37,439 bases of DNA from Bacteroidales bacterium (GCA_016936665.1 JAFGXI010000004.1:1-37439); one strand, 5' to 3'; positions 10,085 through 18,411 are shown, numbered from the stretch's first letter. The notes: generated by a model from the sequence alone, not told the origin. Made by a program: numbers and translations.

Positions 10085-10627
10085 TTACGCGATGGTATCT
10101 TTTTTGCTTTTAGATTTTAATAATTCTAAAAGTTCCTCGTCGGACTTACCTAGGTTTTCTATTAAAAATTTAGCGTCGTCAATTAAGTCAGAATTTGGAA
10201 ATTTTTCAATAAAGACTTGATAGGCTTCTTTTGCTTTGTCAATATCTTTTATATCGTTTTCGTATATCATACCAATCATAAAATAAGCTTTATCTACTCG
10301 TTTATCCTCAGGAAACATTCTTATTAATTTGTTATATCTGGTGATAGCTTCTCCATATAGATTGATGCTTTTACTAAGTTGAGCTCCCATGTATAAATAA
10401 TTAGCCGACATAGAATCTTCGGGATATTTTTCTACAAATTTTTGATATTCCTTTAATGTCTCTAATCCAATTTTACTATTATATGAGAGCGTATTGTCGG
10501 AAAAACATTGTTGTTCCATTTCCGAAATTTTCTCAATCATATTAGATCGTTCATCGTCATGTGGTGTTGTTGGGTTGCAAGAAATTAACGTAACAACAAC
10601 GAGGCTAAACAGCCAAATTTTCTTCAT
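10085..10627 (-). CDS. TPR-containing lipoprotein
   Basis: A 180-residue protein with a lipoprotein signal peptide (MKKIWLFSLVVVTLISC; lipobox LISC, Cys17) and tetratricopeptide-like helices over about residues 60-165 (ANYLYMGAQLSK, YGEAITRYNKLIRMFPEDKR, AYFMIGMIYE, AKEAYQVFIEKFPNS). The alternation of short helices and FP-ending repeats resembles YbgF/BamD-type periplasmic TPR proteins, but it is shorter than BamD and no specific role can be assigned. It lies 44 bases downstream of def on the same strand and is probably co-transcribed; a terminator follows it. Location at the periplasmic face of a membrane is inferred from the lipobox. Confidence 0.88.
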   Translation of the reverse strand: MKKIWLFSLVVVTLISCNPTTPHDDERSNMIEKISEMEQQCFSDNTLSYNSKIGLETLKEYQKFVEKYPEDSMSANYLYMGAQLSKSINLYGEAITRYNKLIRMFPEDKRVDKAYFMIGMIYENDIKDIDKAKEAYQVFIEKFPNSDLIDDAKFLIENLGKSDEELLELLKSKSKKDTIA

Positions 10628-10671
10628 GTTTATCGATTTTTTATTTTTTAATTATCTGTTTTAGAAATATT

Positions 10672-11223
10672 TTAAGCAGTAATAATTTTGTATTTTATAC
10701 TAACTTTACCTTTAGAAATAGCTGCTAATTTACTCTTTAATAGGCGTCGTTTGATGGGCGAGAGTCTGTCGGTAAACATCTTGCCTTCGAGATGATCGTA
10801 CTCGTGTTGTATTATTCTTGCTATTACGCCATCGTATACTTTTTCGTGATAATTCCAGTCCTGATCGTAATATTGAATTTTAATTGAAGATTTTCTTTTT
10901 ACGTCTTCTCTTATGTTTGGTATAGATAAACAACCCTCGTTAAATGCCCAATCTTCTCCAGTTTCTTCGACAATCTTTGCGTTAATAAATGCCGATTTAA
11001 AACCTTCTGCTTCAGGGAAATCTTCGGCCATGTCGCCGGCATCTAGCACAAATACACGAATTGATTGCCCAATTTGAGGTGCAGCCAGACCTACACCATC
11101 GGTCTTATACATTGTTTCCCACATATTGTTCATGAAATTGTCAAAATCTGGAAAATCTTTATCAATATCTTTAGCCACTTTCCTTAATACAGGATGCCCA
11201 AATACATAAATAGGTAGTACCAT
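10672..11223 (-). CDS. def: Peptide deformylase
   Basis: Removes the N-formyl group from nascent proteins in the cytoplasm. All three family motifs are present: GVGLAAPQIG (motif 1, about residue 43), EGCLSIP (motif 2, metal-binding Cys) and QHEYDHLEG (motif 3, the HExxH-type metal-binding helix). The length of 183 residues is normal for the family. The start is the ATG at 11223; a TAAATTTG element lies just upstream at 11237-11244. The TPR lipoprotein gene follows on the same strand. A close ruvX neighbour, common in related genomes, is not present here. Confidence 0.96.
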   Translation of the reverse strand: MVLPIYVFGHPVLRKVAKDIDKDFPDFDNFMNNMWETMYKTDGVGLAAPQIGQSIRVFVLDAGDMAEDFPEAEGFKSAFINAKIVEETGEDWAFNEGCLSIPNIREDVKRKSSIKIQYYDQDWNYHEKVYDGVIARIIQHEYDHLEGKMFTDRLSPIKRRLLKSKLAAISKGKVSIKYKIITA

Positions 11224-11236
11224 TTTCTTTTTTGTG

Positions 11237-11244
11237 CAAATTTA
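11237..11244 (-). promoter_or_regulatory. Candidate -7 promoter element for def
   Basis: Read on the minus strand the bases are TAAATTTG, an exact match to the Bacteroidota -7 consensus TAnnTTTG, 14 bases before the def start. No -33 TTG is seen at the usual 19-20 base spacing, so the match is partial. Confidence 0.4.
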
Positions 11245-11366
11245 TAGAAAACCATTTAAAAATCTAAGCGATTAGCAATTCTAAACGACAAACATTTAAT
11301 GTAAATTAAATAACCTTTTCGATGTTCTCTCGTAAAAAGCCATAGGACTCTTTAAACTTTGTAGTC

Positions 11367-12105
11367 ATGAAAAACTTATACTAATTTCGGCAGGTTAGCA
11401 AGTATTGCATTTACTCTATTAACTCTTTATGTAGGAGCATCGGGAATAGATGTGATAGTAAAGCAACCAAAAACCTTCGAAGCCGGAACCTCCGGAATCG
11501 TAGAATTGCATATTCAAAAATCTTCAATTGATGGTGTTTCAAAGCTGGAAGTAACAATTCCTACAGGTTTTGCTATTCGGGCAATAGAAACATCTGGAGC
11601 GCAGTTTATTAAGCAAAACAATGTTGGGAAATTTGTTTGGGTCGATTTACCAAAGACGGAAGATGTTGTAGTAAAATACCAAATTTATATACCCAAAAAT
11701 ATTGAAGGTAATCATCTTCTTAATAATACGTTTTATTATATCGATCAAAACGAAAAAAGGCATATTTCGTTTGCTTCTTGCATTAAAATTTCCGAAAAAG
11801 GAGATGCAATTAATCTAATTGAAATAAGTGAATTATTGAAAGATTTAGAAAATGCACCTATTGTATTTCGTTTGCAAGTAGGAGCTTATAAAAAAGCTAA
11901 AGTGTTTAATAATAAATTGAGCAATGATAGTTTGGTTTGTATTGAACAAGACGGTTTTTATAAATATTCAATAGGCCCATTTATCTCATTAGAAGATGCT
12001 TTTGAAGCCCAAAAAAAGAGCCCATATAAGGGCGCTTTTATTGTTTTGTTTTTTGTCGACAAACCTATCTCTAAACAACAGGCTTATTCAATTTTAAAAC
12101 ACTAA
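11367..12105 (+). CDS. Secreted protein with BatD-like N-terminal region and SPOR-like C-terminal domain; signal peptide out of frame
   Basis: The intact reading frame from the GTG at 11452 lacks a signal peptide. In the same frame, however, the codons from 11371 to 11451 encode KTYTNFGRLASIAFTLLTLY followed by VGASGID, a clear signal-peptide core, with no start codon and a TGA at 11368. The ATG at 11367 lies one base out of frame and stops after five codons (MKNLY). Removing one base from the A5 run at 11370-11374 would give MKTYTNFGRLASIAF and one continuous protein, so the gene very probably begins at 11367 with a +1 shift, either a real mutation or a sequence error. The mature part has an Ig-like region (about residues 1-115 of the intact frame) and a C-terminal SPOR-like unit (FRLQVGAYKKAKVF, GFYKYSIGPFISLEDAF). 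Peptidoglycan binding is inferred only from the SPOR resemblance. Confidence 0.75.
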
Positions 12106-12317
12106 ATGTCGTATTTTTTTCCATCGAGTATGATCGATTCAATATCTTCAAAAAAAATAATCGATGCCGATCCTGTTTGCTCATTGATCGCAATAATTCC
12201 TAAATCGTTCATTGTACGTTCTTTGTGTATTTGAATGTAAAAACGTCCGCTCTTTGTAATTAATAACAGCTGATTCTTAGCATCAGCCATATATTTTAAA
12301 AACTTTTTTCTGTTCAT
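12102..12317 (-). CDS. Small protein of unknown function
   Basis: A 71-residue open frame with a basic N terminus (MNRKKFLKYMADAKNQLLL), a central predicted beta-strand pattern (GRFYIQIHKERTM, LGIIAINEQTG) and an acidic tail (FFEDIESIILDGKKYDI). I do not recognise the family. No signal peptide, membrane segment or cysteine is seen. Its TAG stop overlaps the TAA stop of the convergent SPOR-like gene by three bases (12103-12105 against 12102-12104), a compact arrangement typical of real genes. The sensible composition and ATG start favour a real gene. Confidence 0.6.
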   Translation of the reverse strand: MNRKKFLKYMADAKNQLLLITKSGRFYIQIHKERTMNDLGIIAINEQTGSASIIFFEDIESIILDGKKYDI

Positions 12318-12479
12318 ATCCTTTTTCTAGCTTTTAAAAGACGTTGTATTGCAGATTAGTGTTGCATAAACAATACCAATTTATATGGGAATTTTGTTAA
12401 AAAATGTGAAGCAATCCTTTTTAAAACGCTAAGTATTTATTAAATATTGTTCTTTACACATTGGCATAACATCTTTTAT

Positions 12480-12487
12480 TACTTTTG
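12480..12487 (+). promoter_or_regulatory. Candidate promoter for the yjbQ-DHH-FKBP operon
   Basis: TACTTTTG matches the Bacteroidota -7 consensus TAnnTTTG and lies 20 bases before the yjbQ ATG. A TTG at 12461-12463 is 16 bases upstream, shorter than the usual 19-20, so the -33 half is weak. Confidence 0.5.
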
Positions 12488-12507
12488 TAGAAAGCAATAT
12501 CGAGGCA

Positions 12508-12924
12508 ATGAAATCGTATCGTAAAGAATTGTGGTTCAATACCACTCAGAGAAGGCAATTGATCAATATCACATCTGAGATTGAAGCCTGCTTATTCGAA
12601 AGTAAAATTAAAGAAGGTTTAATTTTAGTTAATGCTATGCATATTACTGCGAGTGTTTTTATTAACGACGACGAATCCGGTTTACATCAAGATTACGAAA
12701 ATTGGCTAGAAAGACTTGCCCCGGAATTACCCTATTCTCAGTATAAGCATAACACATACGAAGATAATGGCGATGCCCATTTAAAAAGAACTATTATGGG
12801 TAGAGAAGTTGTAGTGGCTGTCACAAATGGGCAACTGGATTTTGGCCCGTGGGAGCAAATATTCTATGGTGAGTTCGATGGCAAAAGAAGAAAAAGAGTT
12901 TTGGTTAAAATTATTGGAGAATAA
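12508..12924 (+). CDS. yjbQ: YjbQ/UPF0047 family protein
   Basis: A 138-residue protein covering the whole UPF0047 (YjbQ) family: the segment [17 protein letters not shown] with its conserved His, the segment [19 protein letters not shown] with a second conserved His, and the family end [13 protein letters not shown]. Members form trimers, and E. coli YjbQ has weak thiamine-phosphate synthase activity; the physiological role is unsettled. The last base of the stop TAA is the first base of the next gene's ATG, so translation is coupled. It heads a four-gene plus-strand run and has its own -7 element just upstream. Confidence 0.93.
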   Translation: MKSYRKELWFNTTQRRQLINITSEIEACLFESKIKEGLILVNAMHITASVFINDDESGLHQDYENWLERLAPELPYSQYKHNTYEDNGDAHLKRTIMGREVVVAVTNGQLDFGPWEQIFYGEFDGKRRKRVLVKIIGE

Positions 12925-13973
12925 TGAACATAAAACAAACTAATAAATATCCTACGAAAAAAATTGTTGATTTTATTAATCATATTAGGGAAAATAAAAA
13001 ATCAAATATCTTGATCGTTCCACACGTTAACCCGGATGGCGATGCTATAGGAGCTTCGATGGCTATTTATCATTTTTTTAGAAAATATTGTAATACAAAT
13101 GTTGTTTTACCTTCGGCTTTCCCCGATTTTTTATCTTGGATTCCAAACGCGCAAAAATGTATAAATGCGAAGAAAGACCCTCAAAAAGCAAAAAAGATTA
13201 TTGAAAACTCAGATTTGATTTTTATCATCGATCATAATGCACCGGATAGGAGTGGGGATTTAGAGTCTTTAATAGCAGATTCAAATGCAAATAAATTAAT
13301 GATTGATCATCATCCAAATCCACAATATCCAGTAAATTATGAGATTTCCTGCACACAAGTGAGCTCAACTTGTGAATTGTCTTACAATTTTTTACAATCG
13401 ATCGATGTAAATGCAGTCGATAAAACTGTTGCAGAATGCTTATATGTTGGTTTAATGACCGATACGGGCAATTTCGTTCACAATGTTCATCCGGACACTT
13501 TTAGAATTGTTTCAGAATTAATCGATTTAGGAATTGATAGAGATAATATTTATGATAAGGTTTTTAATAATTTCTCGTTAGAAAGAATGCAACTGCTCGG
13601 TTTTGCATTGTTAAATAGAACTGAGGTTATTAAAGAACTGGGTGTGTCAATCACAAGCTTATCGAAAGAAGACTTAAGAAAATTTAACTTCCAAGTGGGC
13701 GACTCCGAAGGATTTGTAAATGTAATGTTAAGTGCTGCTGAGGTGAAGTCGTCGATATTAATATTAGAAAAAGATCATGAAATTAAACTATCATTTAGAT
13801 CAAAAGCTGAAATCCCCATTAATACTATTGCTGTAAAATATTTTTCCGGAGGTGGACACAGAAACGCTGCCGGAGGATCTCAACAAGGTATGAGCTTGGA
13901 TGAAACTATATTGAAACTGAAAAAAGTTTTAAATGAAGAACAACATCTTTTAACGAATAATCCTATTTTATAA
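12924..13973 (+). CDS. DHH/DHHA1 phosphoesterase, NrnA-like (nanoRNase / pAp phosphatase)
   Basis: A 349-residue cytoplasmic phosphoesterase. Motif I is HVNPDGDAIGAS (about residue 35), the DHH motif is IDHHPNP (about 127), a further metal-site motif is GLMTDTGNF (about 177) and the DHHA1 substrate-binding motif is GGGHRNAAGG near residue 310. This order and length match the NrnA/MgpA type, which degrades 2-5-nt RNA from the 5' side and dephosphorylates pAp, a by-product of 4'-phosphopantetheine and sulfate metabolism. The exact substrate cannot be read from sequence. Start and stop each overlap a neighbour by one base (TAATG junctions at 12922-12926 and 13971-13975). Confidence 0.93.
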   Translation: MNIKQTNKYPTKKIVDFINHIRENKKSNILIVPHVNPDGDAIGASMAIYHFFRKYCNTNVVLPSAFPDFLSWIPNAQKCINAKKDPQKAKKIIENSDLIFIIDHNAPDRSGDLESLIADSNANKLMIDHHPNPQYPVNYEISCTQVSSTCELSYNFLQSIDVNAVDKTVAECLYVGLMTDTGNFVHNVHPDTFRIVSELIDLGIDRDNIYDKVFNNFSLERMQLLGFALLNRTEVIKELGVSITSLSKEDLRKFNFQVGDSEGFVNVMLSAAEVKSSILILEKDHEIKLSFRSKAEIPINTIAVKYFSGGGHRNAAGGSQQGMSLDETILKLKKVLNEEQHLLTNNPIL

Positions 13974-14509
13974 TGAATACAAGACTAATACGTTTTTTAA
14001 TATTCGCTACTGTTGTAATGTTGTTTTCATCTTGTGAAGCAGATAGAAAAAAACCAAAAACATTAAGCGAAGTTAGATCTTACGAAAAACCATTGGAAAA
14101 GGTAAATAAATATTTAGCCAATAAAGATGAGAAATCGATTGCTAATCATTGTAAAAGAAGAGGTTGGAATATGAACATGACCGATTCCGGCCTGTGGTAT
14201 GGCAAACTTAAAAGTACTGAACAAGATTCGATAAAGAAAGGCCAAATAGTGGAGTTGAAATATAAGGTAGAATTAATGGATGGCACTATTCTGTACGACT
14301 CAGATTCTGTTGGAACAAAAATATTTGAAGTGGGTCATGGAGGGGTAGAGTCGGGCCTTGAAGAGGGAATTTTAATGATGCGCACCGGCGAAAAATACAG
14401 GTTCATTATGCCACCACATAGGGCTCATGGTTTACTTGGCGATTTGAAAAAAATACCTGCACGAACTACAATTGTTTATTATGTCGAGATTATTAATAGT
14501 AGTTCTTAG
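13973..14509 (+). CDS. FKBP-type peptidyl-prolyl isomerase lipoprotein, GldI-like
   Basis: A 178-residue protein with a lipoprotein signal ending in the lipobox FSSC (Cys21) and a C-terminal FKBP domain (about residues 80-178: KKGQIVELKYKVELMDGTIL, YDSDSVGTK, GLEEGILMMRTGEKYRFIMP, PARTTIVYYVEI). FKBPs of this lipid-anchored kind in Bacteroidota include GldI, required for gliding in Flavobacterium, but the resemblance here is to the whole family and I do not claim orthology. The HG-rich loop HRAHGLLGD stands where classic FKBPs have the 80s loop. The start overlaps the upstream stop by one base and the next FKBP gene begins inside this one. Confidence 0.9.
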   Translation: MNTRLIRFLIFATVVMLFSSCEADRKKPKTLSEVRSYEKPLEKVNKYLANKDEKSIANHCKRRGWNMNMTDSGLWYGKLKSTEQDSIKKGQIVELKYKVELMDGTILYDSDSVGTKIFEVGHGGVESGLEEGILMMRTGEKYRFIMPPHRAHGLLGDLKKIPARTTIVYYVEIINSSS

Positions 14510-15344
14510 TTTAATTTTCGTTGCAACGGCTTGCGATAGCCCTTTTCCGGACTTCGAAGATTCTCCAAAAGGCTTTTATTATCAATTTTATAAATTGGGA
14601 GAAGATACTCTTACGGCTCAATACAACGATTATGTCACGGTAAATATTGCGTATTCGACTGTAGAAGATTCTTTATTTTTTTCAGCCAAGCGCCAGTTTC
14701 AGATTCAAAAAGCCGATTATAACGGCGCCATCGATGAATGTTTCAGGATGATGTCTGAAGGCGATAGTGCCGTTTTTTTGATCTCTGCCGATGTTTTTTT
14801 TACTAAGACGCTCGAGGTTGAAAGACCCTCTTTTTTAAAAGCAACCGATTTTTTTAAAGTAAGTGTAGAGATGCTGGGCTTTATTTCAGAATCGCAATTT
14901 GAAAAAGAGAAAAAAGAGTTTTTAGCGTGGATAGACGATTTCTCGCAATACGAAAAAACAAAACTCAACCATTATCTCGAATCGTGCAATAACGATTATA
15001 GTACAAACCCTCAAGGTTTTTACAAAATGATTGTCGATACAGGAATAGGCGAGACTGTAAAATTTGGCGACACTTTAGTCCTGCAATATGAAGGCCGATT
15101 TATAAATGGAAAATTTTTCGATTCGACTTATAAAAGAAATCGACCTTTCGAATTTATTTATGGCACAGAATGGCAGGTGATTAAAGGCATCGAGTTAGTC
15201 GTTGCCGGAATGAAAGAAGGTGAGAAGTCCATTGTAATATTACCATCCGAACTTGCTTTTGGTTCGGGAGGTAACTCAAATGGTGTTATCCCACCTTTTA
15301 GTACATTAATATACGAAATTGAATTGACGCAAATTCGTAGATAA
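14481..15344 (+). CDS. Second FKBP-type isomerase lipoprotein, with a degenerate N-terminal FKBP-like half
   Basis: The start is the ATG at 14481, which gives MSRLLIVVLSLIFVATAC, a clean lipoprotein signal; a TTG nine bases upstream gives no better N terminus. The product is 287 residues. The C-terminal FKBP domain (about residues 190-287) carries GDTLVLQYEGRFINGKFFDS, IKGIELVVAGMKEGEKSIVI, LPSELAFGSGGNSNGVIPPF and TLIYEIELTQI, with the aromatic pocket largely kept. The first half (about 30-135) repeats the FKBP strand pattern (YNDYVTVNIAYS, ECFRMMSEGDSAVFLI, FFKVSVEMLGF) but lacks active-site residues, which suggests a duplicated domain that lost catalysis. The gene overlaps the preceding FKBP gene by 29 bases. 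Role: folding of periplasmic or outer-membrane proteins (inferred). Confidence 0.9.
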   Translation: MSRLLIVVLSLIFVATACDSPFPDFEDSPKGFYYQFYKLGEDTLTAQYNDYVTVNIAYSTVEDSLFFSAKRQFQIQKADYNGAIDECFRMMSEGDSAVFLISADVFFTKTLEVERPSFLKATDFFKVSVEMLGFISESQFEKEKKEFLAWIDDFSQYEKTKLNHYLESCNNDYSTNPQGFYKMIVDTGIGETVKFGDTLVLQYEGRFINGKFFDSTYKRNRPFEFIYGTEWQVIKGIELVVAGMKEGEKSIVILPSELAFGSGGNSNGVIPPFSTLIYEIELTQIRR

Positions 15345-15361
15345 TAATCTTTCAGATTATT
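15343..15361. terminator. Small hairpin between convergent stops (possible weak terminator)
   Basis: AATAATCT (15343-15350), loop TTC, AGATTATT (15354-15361) is a perfect 8-bp inverted repeat. It contains part of the stop codons of both convergent genes, which are only 12 bases apart. It is AT-rich with no T-run, so termination is only a possibility. Confidence 0.35.
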
Positions 15362-15788
15362 TCACACGATGCCATGTCTGTGTTCTAAAGAAAAAACCAA
15401 TATAACCTCTTACGTTTAAAATGTTGTTGTTGTCTTCGTCGAGCCAAATTTTACAATCGTAAATTTTACCATCTTTAGGATCTAAAATAGCATCGTCTGC
15501 TTCCCATTCATTACCGTCTTTTTCTAGTCCTGTGATTATAGTCATTCCAATAATTTTTTGGTTTTTACGACTATCGGTACAGTCTGTACAGCTTGGATCT
15601 GGATTTTCTCCTTCTTCTCGATACAGTTTGATGATTTTCCCGTAAAGTTTTCCGTTTTTAATGGAAATTTCGACAATCGATTTGGCTTTGCCGGTTTCGT
15701 CGTCGATGGTCTTCCAGCGTCCTTCAACTGTTTGCGAAAACACAAGAGCAGACACTAACATCAATAAGGTTAAAAAATAATTCTTCAT
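15357..15788 (-). CDS. DUF2147 family exported protein
   Basis: A 143-residue protein with a signal peptide (MKNYFLTLLMLVSALVFSQ) and a single DUF2147 domain: VEGRWKTIDDETGKAKSIVE at the start, GKLYGKIIKLYREEGENPDP, the CTDCTD pair, LEKDGNEWEADDAILDPKDG, and NVRGYIGFFFRTQTWHRV at the end. Proteins of this family are small periplasmic beta-barrel (lipocalin-like) proteins of unknown function. It is the last gene of the minus-strand run that includes the S46 peptidase, 35 bases upstream. Confidence 0.9.
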   Translation of the reverse strand: MKNYFLTLLMLVSALVFSQTVEGRWKTIDDETGKAKSIVEISIKNGKLYGKIIKLYREEGENPDPSCTDCTDSRKNQKIIGMTIITGLEKDGNEWEADDAILDPKDGKIYDCKIWLDEDNNNILNVRGYIGFFFRTQTWHRVK

Positions 15789-15823
15789 GTTAAAAAAGTT
15801 TAGTTATTTATACTGAATAAGGT

Positions 15824-17962
15824 TTAGTTTATTATATTCATTTCATCTAATAAATACCCGGCTCCTGCAAACTTATCGATAATAAACAAAGCATATCGGA
15901 TGTCAAGTACAATATTTCTACATCGGTCGGGGTCGTACATTATATCGCTCATAGTACCTTCCCAGTTCCTATCAAAATTAACGCCAATTAATTCACCATT
16001 GGCATTCAACACCGGACTTCCTGAGTTTCCTCCGGTAGTATGGTTAGAGGCGATAAAACACACTGGCATTTCGTCATCTTTTCCGTAACGGCCATAATCT
16101 TTGGCTTTATAGAGCTCTTTTAATTTATTGTCGACAACGTAGTCATACATTCCTAAAAGTTCTTTCTCCATTATTCCGCTTAGTGTTGTTTTGTATTTAT
16201 ATTCTACACCATCAGCTGGTTCGTATCCTTCTACTTTACCAAATGCTACACGCAATGTGAAGTTAGCGTCAGGAAATAAAACGCTATCACCGGCCATTTC
16301 GATTTGAGACTTCATGTATAAACGATCAAGTGTTTCCATTTCGTTATTGGAGAGGCTTAAAATGGGATTGATTTTTAACACATAAAAGTCTATCGTGGAT
16401 TGATAGAGTTGAAAAATAGGGTCTTCGTTTAATTTTTTTACCGAAAATTTGTCTAAGAACTTTTTACATTCTTCTTCCGATCTGAATATTGATTTTTTAA
16501 ATACATCGCTAGTAAACTTATTAAAATCTGAATGGTATTTAGTTTCTATCTTCTTGAAAAATTCAGGTCTGTATTCTTCGGGCATGGTTTGATAATATAT
16601 TTCGAAGAGTGCAGCCATTACTTCTTTGTCGGTTTCAATGTCGTAATCTTTATAAAAGGACTGTGTCGATTGATAAAAAGCGGATATGTCGTCAATTTTT
16701 TCTCCTTCTTTTTTAGGTAAAAGAGAATTGAATTTTGAAGCAAGCCCAATCACATCAACAGCGAAAATAGACTCGTAGATAAACTCTCTGGCCAACATAC
16801 TCGACGAATTGTCTTCGTATAAATGTCTATAATGATCTAATACAGAGCCATATTTGGTTGATCTTTCAGATTCTTGATTGATCCAATTAGCATATTGAGC
16901 TTCGAAATTTTTTTTAATTTGTATGGCATCTATTCGCTCTAAACCTTTGCTTTCGCCTATCCACTTTTTCCAACCGTTGGCCACATGTGCATATTTTGAT
17001 GAAAGCTGAATTCTTACTTTATCGCTTTCGAGCATATGATCTCGCATAATGGCTAGTTTGGTATCTCTAAGTTTTATACGTACAGGATTTCGTTGCTCAA
17101 CAATATATTTTACAGCATCGGAATGCAAGTATTCTTGGGTATGACCCGGATAACCGAACACCATTGTGAAATCGTTCTCATTAATACCATTTATATTAAT
17201 GCTCAAACTTTTTTTAGGGTGATAGGGTACATTATCTGTTGAGTAGCTTGCGGGTTTATTATCTTTATCAGCATAAATTCTAAACATCGAAAAATCGCCC
17301 GTATGTCTGGGCCACATCCAGTTGTCTGTGTCTCCTCCAAATTTCCCAATTGAAGATGGGGGAGCTCCAACTAGTCGAACATCGTTGAAAATCTCATAAA
17401 TAAATAAAAAATATTGGTTGCCGGAATAAAATGTTTCTACATCTGCTTTATAACGAGAACTGTCTTCAACTTCTTTTCTGATCTTTTCTATGTTTTTTCG
17501 AATCAAAGATTGGCGTTCCGGTTCGGATTGTTCATCTGTAACATTCTCCAATGTTTTGGTTGTTACATCCTGCATTAATATTAGAAATGAAACAGTAAGT
17601 CCATCGTTCGGCAGTTCTTCTTTTTTAGACATGGCCCAAAATCCATCGGTTAAGTAGTCGTGTTCAACCGAGCTGTGTTTTTGTATAGAGCCATAACCAC
17701 AATGGTGATTTGTAATAAGGAGTCCGTCGTTTGAGATAAGTTCGCCGGTACATCCTCCTCCAAACTGTACAATTGCGTCTTTTAAACTGGAGTGGTTAAT
17801 GCTATAAATATCATCAGCAGATAATTTACAGCCTTTTTTTTGCATGGTTTCAATATTGTACTTTTCAATCAACATTGGGATCCACATGCCACCATCTGCC
17901 AAAGCTAGACGGACGACTATTAGAAATAAGATACTAAGTATCAGTTTGGGTTGTTTAATCAT
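15824..17962 (-). CDS. S46 family dipeptidyl peptidase, DPP11 type (Asp/Glu-specific)
   Basis: A 712-residue exported serine peptidase that removes N-terminal dipeptides in the periplasm. A signal peptide (about residues 1-22) is followed by the chymotrypsin-like half carrying GGCTGELISNDGLLITNHHC (catalytic His87), the Asp-bearing motif GGDTDNWMWPRHTGDF near residue 215, and TGGNSGSPV with nucleophile Ser647. The residue 18 positions after this Ser is Arg665 in GVNFDRNWEG. In the family this position (673 in the Porphyromonas enzymes) is Arg in DPP11, which prefers Asp/Glu at P1, and Gly in DPP7, which prefers hydrophobic residues. The C-terminal GAGYLLDEMN also fits DPP11. This points to use of extracellular peptides as nutrients. 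It is 26 bases downstream of the DUF5606 gene. Confidence 0.93.
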   Translation of the reverse strand: MIKQPKLILSILFLIVVRLALADGGMWIPMLIEKYNIETMQKKGCKLSADDIYSINHSSLKDAIVQFGGGCTGELISNDGLLITNHHCGYGSIQKHSSVEHDYLTDGFWAMSKKEELPNDGLTVSFLILMQDVTTKTLENVTDEQSEPERQSLIRKNIEKIRKEVEDSSRYKADVETFYSGNQYFLFIYEIFNDVRLVGAPPSSIGKFGGDTDNWMWPRHTGDFSMFRIYADKDNKPASYSTDNVPYHPKKSLSININGINENDFTMVFGYPGHTQEYLHSDAVKYIVEQRNPVRIKLRDTKLAIMRDHMLESDKVRIQLSSKYAHVANGWKKWIGESKGLERIDAIQIKKNFEAQYANWINQESERSTKYGSVLDHYRHLYEDNSSSMLAREFIYESIFAVDVIGLASKFNSLLPKKEGEKIDDISAFYQSTQSFYKDYDIETDKEVMAALFEIYYQTMPEEYRPEFFKKIETKYHSDFNKFTSDVFKKSIFRSEEECKKFLDKFSVKKLNEDPIFQLYQSTIDFYVLKINPILSLSNNEMETLDRLYMKSQIEMAGDSVLFPDANFTLRVAFGKVEGYEPADGVEYKYKTTLSGIMEKELLGMYDYVVDNKLKELYKAKDYGRYGKDDEMPVCFIASNHTTGGNSGSPVLNANGELIGVNFDRNWEGTMSDIMYDPDRCRNIVLDIRYALFIIDKFAGAGYLLDEMNIIN

Positions 17963-17988
17963 GCCTAATTATTTTGTATTTTCTTTAC

Positions 17989-18402
17989 TTATTCTATTTC
18001 TTCAGTTTTGTTCTGAGCATCTTCGATTAGTAAATTATTTTCTGCCAAAATATTATACCATCTGAATACCTTTTTCATATCTGATATATATACACGGTCT
18101 TCGTCGTAATTTGGTAAAATGGTTTTGAAAAAGTCTTTAATTTCGTTGTTGGATGCTTTGTGAGAAACAGCCTGAGTCCCGTTTGTTTTGTCTTTAATTT
18201 TTTGAAAAACTTCTCGCAGTAGCACTTCATCATTTTCAGTATAAATTGCAATGTCTTCCAAAGAACTGATTTTATTACTGGCGTATGCCGGTATTCTTTT
18301 TTTTGTCTCAATCGATTCAACGATGATGCCATTTTTTGTTTGAGAAACCATTTTGTAAAGTCCCGGTTCTCCAGAAATTGCTAAGATTCCATCTAAGGTC
18401 AT
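17989..18402 (-). CDS. DUF5606 family protein
   Basis: A 137-residue cytoplasmic protein. The N-terminal half matches the pattern I recognise as DUF5606 of Bacteroidota (LDGILAISGEPGLYKMVSQT, IVESIETKKRI, ISSLEDIAIYTENDEVLLRE, VFQKI), and the second half has FFKTILPNYDEDRVYISDMK and VFRWYNIL. The function is unknown; the fold looks like a small beta-rich, SH3-like N terminus with a helical tail. It sits 9 bases after the TerB/DnaJ gene and 26 bases before the S46 peptidase gene, so co-transcription is likely. In related genomes this family is often near def or mazG; here it is not adjacent to def. Confidence 0.82.
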   Translation of the reverse strand: MTLDGILAISGEPGLYKMVSQTKNGIIVESIETKKRIPAYASNKISSLEDIAIYTENDEVLLREVFQKIKDKTNGTQAVSHKASNNEIKDFFKTILPNYDEDRVYISDMKKVFRWYNILAENNLLIEDAQNKTEEIE

Positions 18403-18411
18403 AAGAATAAT

